This document shows positions 46,301-54,433 of a stretch of DNA of 64,000 nucleotides, in pieces. The DNA comes from Alistipes sp. (GTDB taxonomy: Bacteria; Bacteroidota; Bacteroidia; Bacteroidales; Rikenellaceae): contig JAFQHI010000025.1 in the NCBI GenBank assembly GCA_017398045.1, positions 186,001 to 250,000 of the forward strand. Reading direction: 5' to 3'. The position numbers were made by a program, and so were the translations under genes. The notes under the pieces are model-generated. The model ran no database searches and was not told the origin of the DNA. It worked only from the letters and a program-made list of their open reading frames with translations. Every line of letters begins with the position of its first letter. Position 1 is the first letter of the stretch.

Positions 46301-47287
46301 AATCATGACGATACCGCGCTGAAAACAGCCACACCACAGATTTCCCTCGCTATCCTCCATCAGTTTTACGGTGTTGGCATTGCGAATGTTCAACTCGTTG
46401 GGGAAGGAGACGGCATACTCTTCGAGGGCCTTTTTCTCCTCGTTGATGCGCCACAGTCCGTTGCGGAAGGTGGCCACGATGAAGTCGCCACCGGGTCGTT
46501 GCAGCAGGTCGTAGGTGTCGAGATAGAGATTTTGAGGCACTCGAAGCTGCTCGAATCGACGCTCTATTTCGTTGAAAACGAATATTTTACCCCCCCCCGC
46601 AGCGATTATCATACCGTTGCGGTTCGTCTCGACCAACGTCACGGGGTCTTTCGCTGCGTTGGTCAGTGCGTAGTGCGTCACGCGCGTGAAGTCGTTCTCT
46701 ATGCAATAGATGCCTCGCTCCTCGGTGGCAATCCAGATGCGTTTGTGCGAATCTTCGTGAAAATGGTTGATGTGGTCCGTGTCGCACAGCTCGGTTACGC
46801 GGCTCAACGGTCTTGCCGTCATCTGTTCGGGATTCAGCGTGAAGATGCCCAGACGCGATACGGCAAGCCATATCTCGCCCGACGAGAGCTGTTTGATGGC
46901 CGATACGTTGGGGGTGTAGCCCGTCCCCTCGAACGTGACCCGATGGAAGGTGTCGCTACCGGCATCGTAGCGTTGCAGTCCGGTTTGAAAACCGACCCAC
47001 AGGTTGCCCTCACGGTCGCTGTTGAGCGAACGAATACCGTTGCTCATAATGGAGAGCGAGTCGTGTTCGTTGTGGAGGTATTCGATGAAGTGCAATCCGT
47101 CGAATTTGTTGAGTCCGTACTCCGTACCTATCCATATATAGCCCTTGTCGTCTTGGTGAAGCGTCGTGATAAGACTCGAGGAGAGTTGCCCCGCTCCATA
47201 GAAGCGACTCTGTATGCCAAGCGTGTTTTGCGTAAGAAGCAACGCGCCAATGAGTAGCAACGCGCGAACGAATAGCCAATGTTTCAT
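43298..47287 (-). CDS. Hybrid two-component system regulator (propeller sensor, kinase, receiver, AraC)
   Basis: A 1329-residue one-protein signalling system typical of Bacteroides glycan loci. An N-terminal signal leads to a periplasmic sensor of repeated reg_prop blades (GYIWIGTEYGLNKFDG, GNLWVGFQTGLQRYD, GRIWIGVGYSGLYT) and a Y_Y_Y domain. One membrane helix follows at about 772-793. The cytoplasmic part has HisKA with His814 in VAHEIRSP, HATPase (GSGPGIDENELE-like region, GFGIGLNLCRMLV), a receiver domain with phospho-Asp1115 in IVSDVLMPG and an AraC-type HTH ending near 1315. It is divergent from susC and probably activates susCD, perhaps also GH115. A run of nine G sits at residues 230-233. 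The last 13 residues are encoded by repeat sequence. Confidence 0.94.
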   Translation of the reverse strand: MKHWLFVRALLLIGALLLTQNTLGIQSRFYGAGQLSSSLITTLHQDDKGYIWIGTEYGLNKFDGLHFIEYLHNEHDSLSIMSNGIRSLNSDREGNLWVGFQTGLQRYDAGSDTFHRVTFEGTGYTPNVSAIKQLSSGEIWLAVSRLGIFTLNPEQMTARPLSRVTELCDTDHINHFHEDSHKRIWIATEERGIYCIENDFTRVTHYALTNAAKDPVTLVETNRNGMIIAAGGGKIFVFNEIERRFEQLRVPQNLYLDTYDLLQRPGGDFIVATFRNGLWRINEEKKALEEYAVSFPNELNIRNANTVKLMEDSEGNLWCGCFQRGIVMIPSVPATFDVWDFSTIEKLPHRNDYGATMAIYKLRDGTLLAGTQDGTLFELDEAGNMLRRRQLSGDASAFLEDERGRIWIGVGYSGLYTLNRATGTLTAIPEFNGQRVKSLTLDHEGRIYVGLLGGGIWRYNPRLMQGTPLPTSERENQRLLRNSYVNRLFIDSKERLWIGHYLGVSCYDTRNEQYLDIATDALLNRAVTYALTESRDGSIWIGTNSGLFVWNEQYGRYERYTTDNGLSSNMICGLAEDRSGDIWCSTFRGINRLNIQDNSIINYYAGSGATKREYIRGSYYSDGTAIFFGDSYGITRFQSPISRSNTHREVLLTRMYIGNQPVTSLTRTRSGDPVSEQPLTETNQLRLSHNQNTLTLFFSTMTFRKAENIRFRYRLTGLGSEWNTTPQGQYSITYNHLRPGRYTLDVYADEDGVMNGARRIHIRIDRPWYATLPAFILYAVVLVAISWLIIGNILRRRREEINETRLKFYVNVAHEIRSPMVMVLNPIESLLKRTTDHESIQALQTMQRNTKRIIRLLGQFLDIRKLDTGQMTVQRQLCDLVAHITESLSAYSYQTEKRNIRLAFDHPMESMLFQTDPNHLDTIMANLITNALKFTPDGGEIIVGLSFRQDTGEAEICVSDSGPGIDENELERIFDRFYQGEGSQESKTRGFGIGLNLCRMLVELQGGCISAANRRDRRGAIFTILLPQPHGLIAEGDSSEQAPMRTILNEQSATPKRERNVRSKSRHRILVIDDDEEIRLFLEESLSDAYKILTAGDGEQGLQRALTELPDLIVSDVLMPGLNGLQLLKRLKSHPNTSHIPTILLTSKAEQSDRIEGLEFGADGYMAKPFHIDELQILIDNLLKNRQRIRGKFSGAHQEDKIKEVELKANNDVLMERVMKIVNDNLDNPELKVEMLAEEVGLSRAQLHRRLKELTGISSGEFIRNIRLKKATELLAERKVNISQVAYMVGFSSQTHFSTAFRKFYGISPTEYLNRKEDRATSEERRGKR
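46590..46598 (-). repeat. Homopolymer G9 tract inside the regulator gene
   Basis: Nine consecutive C on the plus strand, hence nine G in the coding strand, encode Ala-Gly-Gly-Gly (residues 230-233). Gain of one G gives GGG TAA at once; loss of one gives a TAG nine codons later. Confidence 0.95.
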
Positions 47288-47639
47288 CTTTAAGTCTGTG
47301 TTTGGTATTGCAAAGTAAGAAACTTTCTGCGAAAATGCAACACATTTTAATAATAAGAGGGCCGATGTTTTTGCCCGATGAAACAAAAACAAACGCGAAT
47401 GAAACGAAAATGAAATGCGAGGTATCAAAACGGCAAGAAGATGAATCAAACGTATCTGTCGGTTGGAGCGTGATATTGTAATTTTGTATTCGGAAGGGGA
47501 GATTGTATGCTGCCCCGATGCAAACGACGAGAAAATTGACAGAAACAAAAAAGAATAGGCTAAAAACAAAAACAACTAACCGCTTTTTGCACGAAAAAAA
47601 TTCAAACTAAGTACACCTAATTATTAACCACTAAAAAAG
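47288..47639. other. Divergent spacer between the hybrid regulator and susC
   Basis: These 352 bases hold no gene. They contain A-rich direct repeats around 47385-47425 (GAAACAAAAAC, GAATGAAACGAAAATGAAATG) that could be regulator-binding sites. A -7 box lies at 47479-47486, followed by a leader of about 150 bases before susC with AT-rich stretches and a CTAAAAAAG motif right before the ATG. I see no strong hairpin that would mark a riboswitch. Confidence 0.55.
47479..47486 (+). promoter_or_regulatory. -7 box (TAATTTTG) for susC
   Basis: TAATTTTG matches TAnnTTTG, 153 bases upstream of the susC ATG. No good -33 element is present, as would fit an activator-dependent promoter. Confidence 0.45.
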
Positions 47640-50600
47640 ATGTTTATGAAACACATGAACCTCAAACGGTCTTTAGGACTATGGATGCTGTGCTGTCTGC
47701 TTCCGCTGGCAGGTATAGCACAGGAGTTTGCCGTGAAGGGTAAAGTGACGGACCAGAGTGGTCAGGCTATCGTTGGCGCAAGCGTCATCGTGAAGTCGAC
47801 CGTGAAGGGTACGACCACCGACCTCGACGGTAGCTACCAAATCAAGGCAGCGTCGAAAGACGTGCTGGTATTCTCGTATCTGGGTTACGTGGATCAGGAG
47901 ATTCCTGTTGCCGGCAAGACCCAAATCGATGTAACGCTTGTCGAGGATGCGCAGTCGGTTGACGAGGTTGTCGTAATCGGTTACGGTACGGCACGTCGTT
48001 CGGATGTGACGGGTTCGATTGCCACGGTCGGTGGTGAGGACCTGCGCAAGGTACCCGCTACGGATATCACGCAGGCTTTGCAGGGCCGCATCGCCGGTGT
48101 CGATATGACCTCGACCTCGTCGAAGCCCGGTGCCAGCATGCAGATTCGTATTCGTGGCGAGCGTTCGCTCTCCGCATCGAACGACCCGCTGATTGTATTG
48201 GACGGTATTCCGTTCATGGGATCCATTTCGGATATCAACCCCAGCGACATCAAGTCGATGGATATCCTGAAGGATGCCGCTTCGACGGCTATCTACGGTT
48301 CGCGTGGTGCCAACGGTGTCATCATGATTACCACCTTCAAGGGTACGCGCAACCAGCCCGCCAAGGTGACCTATTCGGGTTACGTAGGTATTAAGGATGC
48401 CATTCCCTATCAGATGATGTCGGGTAAGAAGTATGCCGAGATGCGTGAGTATGCCGGTATGTATAGCAATTCGCTCGACGAGTCGAACGATGTGGATACC
48501 GATTGGCAGGATATGCTCTATCGCACGGGTATCGTGACCAACCACAGCCTCAACGTATCGGCCGGTACGGATAAGGGCAGCTACAGCTTCGGTGCAGGTT
48601 ACTACCTCGACCAGGCTGTCCTCCCGACGCAGGACTACTCGCGTTATTCGCTCAATGGCTCGGTGGACCAGCAGATTGGTAAGTACATCCGCATCGGTAT
48701 GACGACCAACACGAGCTACAGCATGAACCACGGTAATCAGGTGAACCTCTACAGCGCACTCTCGAAGTCGCCGCTTATCGACCCCTACAACGAGGATGGT
48801 ACGATGAAGGTACGCGTGAATATGCCGAACGATACCGACCAATACATCATCACGAAGGATGTGCTGGAGAAGTACGAGGATTTGTGGCTCAACGAGTCGG
48901 AGTCGCTGGCTACCTACAACACGGCCTTTGCCGAGGTACAGATTCCGGGTGTTAAGGGTCTGTCGTATCGCGTTAATCTCGGTCTTAACTACCGCAGCCG
49001 CAAGCAGGGTGCCTTCACGGGCAAGGGTATCAACGACACGAACCCCAACAACCCCAATTCGGCATCGTTGCAGCACCAGGAGACCAAGAACTGGGTAGTG
49101 GAGAACATCGTTACCTTCGACCGCACGTTTGCCGACAAGCACCGTGTAAACGTAGTGGGTATGTATTCGGCCGAGGAGACCGTCTTCTCGCAGTCGCACG
49201 TGGCCGGTAAGGATATTCCGGCCGAGTATTTCCAATATTATAACATTGGTCAGGCTGCCGGTGAGATTACGGTTAATCCGAACAACTGGAACTATTCGAA
49301 GAGCGGTCTGATGTCGTGGATGGCTCGTGCCATGTACACCTACGACAACCGCTATATGCTTTCGGTGGCTGTCCGCTCGGATGGTTCGTCGCGTCTTGCG
49401 AAGGGTCACCAGTGGCACACCTATCCCGCCGTTTCGGCCGGTTGGAATGTCCACAACGAGAAGTTTATGAAGGATGTTTCGTGGCTCGATATGTTGAAGG
49501 TACGCGTAGGTTATGGTGAGACCTCGAATCAGGCCATCGATCCCTATAAGACGCTCGGTCTGCTTTCGACCCGTCCCTACAACTTTGGTGACAACTACCA
49601 GACGGGTTACTACGTATCGCAGCTGCCGAACAGCGACCTGGGTTGGGAGTACACCGAGACCTGGAACTTCGGTGTCGATTTCTCGCTCTGGGGTGGTCGC
49701 CTGACCGGTACGATGGAGTACTATATGCAGGACACGAAGGATATTCTGCTGGGTGTAGGTCTGCCTGCCACGTCGGGTGTAAGCAGCTACACGGCTAACA
49801 TCGGTGCTACGCAGAACCGTGGTTTCGAGTTGACGTTGAACGGTACGATTCTCAAGAAGGGTGATTGGACCTGGGATGCCGGTGTGAACCTCTACCTGAA
49901 CCGCAACGAGTTGGTTGAGCTGGCTTCGGGTCAGACGCGCGACGAGAGCAACTGCTGGTTCGTAGGCTATCCGATTCGCTCGATTTTCGACTATGAGCGC
50001 GTCGGTCTGTGGCAGGAGGGTGACCCCTACCTCGATATCCTGGAGCCGGGTGGCAACGTAGGTATGATTAAGGTAAAATATACGGGCGACTACAACGAGG
50101 ATGGTACGCCGACGCGCGCCATTGGTGCCGACGACCGCCAAATCATCAACGTAGAGCCTGACTTTATGGGTGGTTTCAACACACGTGTAGCATGGAAGGG
50201 CCTCGACCTGACGGTGATTGGTTCGTTCCAGGCCGGTGGTACGCTGATTTCGGCACTGCACTCGTCGAACTCGTATCTGAATATGCTGACGGGTCGTCGT
50301 GGTCAGATTGACGTTGATTACTGGACGCCGGAGAATACGGGCGCACGCTACCCGAAGCCGGGTGGTATCACGAGCAACGACAACCCGAAGTATGGCTCTA
50401 CGCTGGGTTACTTCGATGCATCGTATGTGAAGATTCGCACCATCACGCTGGGTTACACGATGGATAACCTGCGCTGGATTAAGAAGATGGGTGTTGATGG
50501 TCTGCGTGTTTATGTAACGGTTCAGAACCCCTTCATCATCTACTCGCCTTTCCACCGCGATTCGGGTCTCGACCCCGAAACCAACACGTTGGGTAACGAC

Positions 50601-50711
50601 GGCAGCACGTCGGCTGTAACCTACAGCGGCGGTATGGGTCGTATGCCGGTTGTGGGCTACAATACCCCCAATACGCGCAACTACCTGCTCGGTGTTAATT
50701 TAACCTTCTAA
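47640..50711 (+). CDS. SusC/RagA-family TonB-linked outer-membrane transporter
   Basis: A 1023-residue outer-membrane importer for oligosaccharides. After the signal peptide comes a carboxypeptidase-regulatory-like domain (VKGKVTDQSGQAIVGASVIV), a TonB-box-like stretch (QSVDEVVVIGYGTARRSDVT) and the plug domain (IQIRIRGERSLSASNDPLIV-type motif with LDGIPF). A long beta-barrel follows, ending …NYLLGVNLTF with the terminal Phe usual for barrel insertion. It pairs with the SusD gene 18 bases downstream. ATGs at 47640, 47646 and 47655 are all possible; I chose the first because of the AAAAAAG just before it. The substrate is unknown; the GH115 gene suggests a glucuronate-substituted glycan. Confidence 0.96.
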   Translation: MFMKHMNLKRSLGLWMLCCLLPLAGIAQEFAVKGKVTDQSGQAIVGASVIVKSTVKGTTTDLDGSYQIKAASKDVLVFSYLGYVDQEIPVAGKTQIDVTLVEDAQSVDEVVVIGYGTARRSDVTGSIATVGGEDLRKVPATDITQALQGRIAGVDMTSTSSKPGASMQIRIRGERSLSASNDPLIVLDGIPFMGSISDINPSDIKSMDILKDAASTAIYGSRGANGVIMITTFKGTRNQPAKVTYSGYVGIKDAIPYQMMSGKKYAEMREYAGMYSNSLDESNDVDTDWQDMLYRTGIVTNHSLNVSAGTDKGSYSFGAGYYLDQAVLPTQDYSRYSLNGSVDQQIGKYIRIGMTTNTSYSMNHGNQVNLYSALSKSPLIDPYNEDGTMKVRVNMPNDTDQYIITKDVLEKYEDLWLNESESLATYNTAFAEVQIPGVKGLSYRVNLGLNYRSRKQGAFTGKGINDTNPNNPNSASLQHQETKNWVVENIVTFDRTFADKHRVNVVGMYSAEETVFSQSHVAGKDIPAEYFQYYNIGQAAGEITVNPNNWNYSKSGLMSWMARAMYTYDNRYMLSVAVRSDGSSRLAKGHQWHTYPAVSAGWNVHNEKFMKDVSWLDMLKVRVGYGETSNQAIDPYKTLGLLSTRPYNFGDNYQTGYYVSQLPNSDLGWEYTETWNFGVDFSLWGGRLTGTMEYYMQDTKDILLGVGLPATSGVSSYTANIGATQNRGFELTLNGTILKKGDWTWDAGVNLYLNRNELVELASGQTRDESNCWFVGYPIRSIFDYERVGLWQEGDPYLDILEPGGNVGMIKVKYTGDYNEDGTPTRAIGADDRQIINVEPDFMGGFNTRVAWKGLDLTVIGSFQAGGTLISALHSSNSYLNMLTGRRGQIDVDYWTPENTGARYPKPGGITSNDNPKYGSTLGYFDASYVKIRTITLGYTMDNLRWIKKMGVDGLRVYVTVQNPFIIYSPFHRDSGLDPETNTLGNDGSTSAVTYSGGMGRMPVVGYNTPNTRNYLLGVNLTF

Positions 50712-50729
50712 TCAACGAATAGGACAATT

Positions 50730-52664
50730 ATGAAAAAGATATCGAAATTTTTAGCCCTTGCGGCTCTGCTGTTGTCCACCTCGTGTTCGGACATTTTGGA
50801 TGAGCAGCCGCGTAGCTTCTATACCCCCGAGTTCTTCTCGACCGAGGAGGGTATTCAGGGTGGTCTGACCTCGCTCTACGCCCACCTGCGTTATATCTAT
50901 GGTCAGGGCTACTACTACAACATCATGACGACGGGTACCGATGAGGCTACCTATGGTCAGTCGGCCGACGGCAACTTCAAGGATGCCGACCTCTCGGGCG
51001 TGGGTAACCTGAACGCTTCGACTTCGCGTTCGGACGTGCTTTGGGGTACCGCCTTCTCGAACATCAATACCTGTAGCGGTATTATCGAGAATGCCACCAA
51101 CGCCGGTATGAGCGATGCGTTGATTGCCGAGGCTCGTTTCTTCCGCGCATTTGACTATTTCAAGCTTGTGCAGACTTTCGGCGGTGTACCGCTGGATATG
51201 GGTGCCGGTGAGCTGAAGTTTAATACCACGCCGGCTCGTACTTCGGTGCGTAATACGGTTCCCGAGGTCTATACGAAGGCTATCTTCCCCGACCTGATTC
51301 AGGCTGTTCAGGACCTGCCCGAGGTGGGTCGTGTAACGGGTGGTGTTACAAAGACGTTGGCTCGTCTGTATCTGGCCAAGGCTTATCTGACCTACGCTTG
51401 GTGGTTGGAGAATCCGAAGAATATCCCGACCTATCCCGAGGCTTCGCGTCAGGACCCCGACGGTAAGAGTGCCGCCCAGTATTTCCAGATGGCTTACGAT
51501 ATTGCCGTTGAGGCGATTGAGAATCCCGGTCCGTTCGGCTTGCAGCCCACCTACTATGATGTGAATGTGGCTTCGAACGACCGCAACAACGAGATTCTGC
51601 TCTATGCCGACCACACGCAGGATAGCGAGTTCTACAACGCATCGAGCCTCTCGTGGAGTAATGGTAATGCCCCCGAGAACTTCGCTCACTGGATGATAAA
51701 CTGGAACTATCAGACGTTGCGCATCGGTCACAATGCCGACCTGTCGAGTGTCTTCGAGCCTATCGGTCGTGAGGCCGTTCAGGGTTTGAGCCGTCCGTGG
51801 ACCCGTATGGCCCCGACGCACGAGGCTTTGGCTACCTTTACCGATAAGGCCAAGGACTCGCGCTACGATGGTACCTTTATGACCGTTTATCGCGGTAACT
51901 GGGATAAGAAGGGTGATGCTTCGCTGCCCGCAACGGCCTATGCCGCCAACGGTATGCCGGTAGCTCCGGGCGATGCCATTCTGACCTTCCTGCCCGAGGA
52001 GGACAGCAACGTGAATTATGCCAATCCGAAGAACAACGTAGGTGCAGGTGTACTGCCCGGTCGTGCCGATTTCGTGATTAACCCGAGCGGTGTGAGCCGT
52101 GTCTGCTTCCCCGGTCCGTGGAAGATTGGTGGCCACCGTACCGACAATGGCGCAGGTCTGGGTTCGCCCAACGGCGCAAGTACCCGTCCGTATGCCATCA
52201 ACAAGTTCTCGGAGTTGTACTTCGTGGCTGCCGAGGCTGCCGTGAAGGGTGCAACCGTGAAGAGCGGCAAGTCGGCTCGTGAGCTGCTGAACGTGATTCG
52301 CGCTCGTGCCGGTAAGTGGAGCTTCAGCGTAGCCGAGAATCAGGCTTATGTGGCCGATTTCAGCGAGGAGTTGGTAGCTGCTACGCCCGCAACGATTACC
52401 ATCGACTACATCCTGGATGAGCGTATGCGCGAGTTCTACGGTGAGGGTCAGCGTTGGTTCGAGCTGGTTCGTACCCAGACCTGGAAGGAGCGTGCAGGTT
52501 CTTACACGATTGCCGGTAGCGACTGGAAAGACAAGACTCCCAAGGTCTATAACCGCACGATTGAGAACTTCCATTACCTCCGTCCGATTCCGCAGGGTCA
52601 GCTCGACGGTATGGAGATGACGCCCGAGGAGAAGGATGCTTATCAGAACCCGGGTTACAATTAA
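50730..52664 (+). CDS. SusD/RagB-family glycan-binding lipoprotein
   Basis: The 644-residue surface lipoprotein starts MKKISKFLALAALLLSTSC. It has the SusD pattern: TPEFFSTEEGIQGGLTSLYA near the N-terminus, AEARFFRAFDYFKLVQTFGG in the TPR-like helices, RLYLAKAYLTYAWWL, and a C-terminal DERMREFYGEGQRWFELVRT followed by YLRPIPQGQLDG. SusD proteins sit as a lid on SusC and bind the glycan. No further glycanase follows; the region ends in a hairpin-rich spacer. Confidence 0.96.
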   Translation: MKKISKFLALAALLLSTSCSDILDEQPRSFYTPEFFSTEEGIQGGLTSLYAHLRYIYGQGYYYNIMTTGTDEATYGQSADGNFKDADLSGVGNLNASTSRSDVLWGTAFSNINTCSGIIENATNAGMSDALIAEARFFRAFDYFKLVQTFGGVPLDMGAGELKFNTTPARTSVRNTVPEVYTKAIFPDLIQAVQDLPEVGRVTGGVTKTLARLYLAKAYLTYAWWLENPKNIPTYPEASRQDPDGKSAAQYFQMAYDIAVEAIENPGPFGLQPTYYDVNVASNDRNNEILLYADHTQDSEFYNASSLSWSNGNAPENFAHWMINWNYQTLRIGHNADLSSVFEPIGREAVQGLSRPWTRMAPTHEALATFTDKAKDSRYDGTFMTVYRGNWDKKGDASLPATAYAANGMPVAPGDAILTFLPEEDSNVNYANPKNNVGAGVLPGRADFVINPSGVSRVCFPGPWKIGGHRTDNGAGLGSPNGASTRPYAINKFSELYFVAAEAAVKGATVKSGKSARELLNVIRARAGKWSFSVAENQAYVADFSEELVAATPATITIDYILDERMREFYGEGQRWFELVRTQTWKERAGSYTIAGSDWKDKTPKVYNRTIENFHYLRPIPQGQLDGMEMTPEEKDAYQNPGYN

Positions 52665-52860
52665 CGAATGTCTGTGGGTGCCTACCCTGCATCGAGCGGG
52701 GTAGGCACTCATACCTGCATGAGGTTGTTTGCATCATCATTTAGTGGGGGAGGTGGCAATGCCACCGGTTGACGTTACTGTTTCAAGGGTTTTTGCAGGA
52801 ATCGGTGTGCGCCACCTCTATTTTCCTAAACCAGGATGTTTCTCCTCGATGCAGGGAGAA
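52665..52860. other. Hairpin-rich spacer after susD
   Basis: Several inverted repeats overlap here. A 10-bp stem GTGCCTACCC/GGGTAGGCAC lies at 52678-52708. CCCTGCATCGAG at 52685-52696 is exactly complementary to CTCGATGCAGGG at 52845-52856. GAGGTGGC at 52750-52757 is complementary to GCCACCTC at 52811-52818, and a local GGTGGCA/TGCCACC hairpin is also present. No frame is convincing and no T-run follows the first stem. A structured 3' UTR or small RNA is possible. Confidence 0.5.
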
Positions 52861-52864
52861 CGAT

Positions 52865-52908
52865 AAAAAGCGAGGAGCTGTTCCATCGGAACAGCTCCTC
52901 GTTTGTTG
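52865..52908 (-). terminator. Terminator after the pectinesterase-like gene
   Basis: CGAGGAGCTGTTCC and GGAACAGCTCCTCG pair perfectly around ATC. The minus strand continues with TTTTT. It probably also limits the susCD transcript. Confidence 0.85.
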
Positions 52909-52922
52909 TTTGTCGGAAACCG

Positions 52923-54416
52923 CTATTGCATCGGATTCCAGCCACCGAGAACGAAGGCCGGGTCCATGTAGGAGGCAATCAGCTCCTTGTCCTTCTCGCC
53001 ATCCAGACGACGCGAACCCTTCAGACGCTGCGAATAATCAATCGGATTACCCGCCGTGTCGCGGCTGTCATACTCCCAGTAGCGTTGCTTGACGAGCTTG
53101 TCGGGCAGACCCATCCAGCCGATGGGGTGGATGTTGTTCATCGTGCAGTGAATCAAAACCGCCTCGCAGTAGTCATATTTGGGGTTGGTGCGGGCGATGA
53201 TGGCGTGTTTGCCGATGCCCTCGAAGTGGCAACGCACAAAGACATTACCGTGGTTGGCATCCGTGTTGCGAATCCACATGAAGGGACCGCGCGACTCCAA
53301 TTCGCAGGCGTTGAAGAAGCAGGGGCCACGACCCAGAATCGAGTCGCCATCGCCGATGATGCGGCATTTGTTCAGATAGACCGAACCGTTGGCCTGCAGG
53401 GCATCGCCCGAACCGATGATGGTCACCTCGTCCAGCAGGATGCGCTCGCCCATGACCAGAAGACCCTCGGCCTGCCCTTTCAGGTCGGTGGCAATGGTGA
53501 GGTTGCGCATCGTGAGGTCCTCGCAGTTGTCGGCCATGAAGGCGGCACGACGCGAGGGGAAGGTTCCCGGCCACTCGTTCGTGGCTACATTCTTCGGATA
53601 GGGGTTGAAGACCTCGTTGTTGGGGTAGTGAACCTTCACCCCTTCGCGGCTTTCGCCCTCGATGGTAAGGTTGCGCTTCGAACGGAAATAGACCAACTCT
53701 TCGTAGTCGCCGTTGTGGATATAAATCGTATAAGGCTCGGTGTTGAAGTCGGGAATGTAATCCAACGCACCCTGCACGGTCGAGAAGTCGGCCGTACCGT
53801 CGGCATTGACCTCCAGACGGCGCATATCGGCTGCCGGACCCTCCTTCTTGGTCTTAAAACGCCACTTATTCTCCTTCTTAATGCCGTGGAACGAGCCATC
53901 CTCTGTGGTCAGCACGCCCTCGTCAATGGTGACATAATACTCCTTGCCGTATTGAAGGAGGTTGTGGTGGAGGTAAATCTCGGCACGATTCTCACGCACC
54001 AGAATCGGGTGAAAGTGGAAACCATCCGTAAATCCGCCGATGATGGTGAGCTGGTATTCGTCGCTGGTCGGCTCGGCTACACCCGAGGGGGTGCCGGGCT
54101 TCGTATCGGCATTCGTTTTGCGGGGCTGGTCGTAGCTGTACGGCTCCCAGGTGTAGGGGGCTTTGGGCAGCTTGCGCGGCTCGGTCGGGCCGGCCGGAAT
54201 CGAGAGGTCGAGGCTGTCCACCACCGTATCCGTGGCGGCATCCCAAACGCGAATCATACCCGCTTTACCCACCGTGGGGGTTGAGTCGAAGAGAATTGAG
54301 AGGCGCGTGTCGGGGTTGACGTTGCGCGCACCCGGTTGCGGGAACAGCTCCTGGTCGATGGACGAAGAGCAGGCCGTCAGCCATAGGCCGAGGGCCAGAG
54401 TCAGCAGTTGTTTCAT
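52923..54416 (-). CDS. Pectinesterase-like (CE8) lipoprotein with Ig-like N-domain
   Basis: A 497-residue lipoprotein (signal MKQLLTLALGLWLTAC). Residues about 25-115 look like a bacterial Ig-like domain (SGxRNVNPDTRLSILF type). Residues about 195-497 form a right-handed beta-helix of the pectin methylesterase family, recognisable by DFSTVQGALDYIP, IYIHNGDYEE, SRRAAFMADNCEDLTMRNLT and IHPIGWMG. Comparing by eye with plant and Erwinia enzymes, the first Gln (Q315), both catalytic Asp (D338, D358) and an Arg are present. The second Gln, beside the first Asp, is Gly337. Activity may be changed. It is the last gene of a minus-strand run, 17 bases after the DUF2156 fusion gene. Confidence 0.85.
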   Translation of the reverse strand: MKQLLTLALGLWLTACSSSIDQELFPQPGARNVNPDTRLSILFDSTPTVGKAGMIRVWDAATDTVVDSLDLSIPAGPTEPRKLPKAPYTWEPYSYDQPRKTNADTKPGTPSGVAEPTSDEYQLTIIGGFTDGFHFHPILVRENRAEIYLHHNLLQYGKEYYVTIDEGVLTTEDGSFHGIKKENKWRFKTKKEGPAADMRRLEVNADGTADFSTVQGALDYIPDFNTEPYTIYIHNGDYEELVYFRSKRNLTIEGESREGVKVHYPNNEVFNPYPKNVATNEWPGTFPSRRAAFMADNCEDLTMRNLTIATDLKGQAEGLLVMGERILLDEVTIIGSGDALQANGSVYLNKCRIIGDGDSILGRGPCFFNACELESRGPFMWIRNTDANHGNVFVRCHFEGIGKHAIIARTNPKYDYCEAVLIHCTMNNIHPIGWMGLPDKLVKQRYWEYDSRDTAGNPIDYSQRLKGSRRLDGEKDKELIASYMDPAFVLGGWNPMQ

Positions 54417-54433
54417 GTGTTATGGATTTAAGG

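Noticed and set aside
47679-50555. A 958-codon open frame opposite susC
   Set aside because: Antisense shadow of a clear SusC gene, with the same composition artefact. The same holds for long frames opposite ileS, valS, susD, serS and the M3 peptidases.
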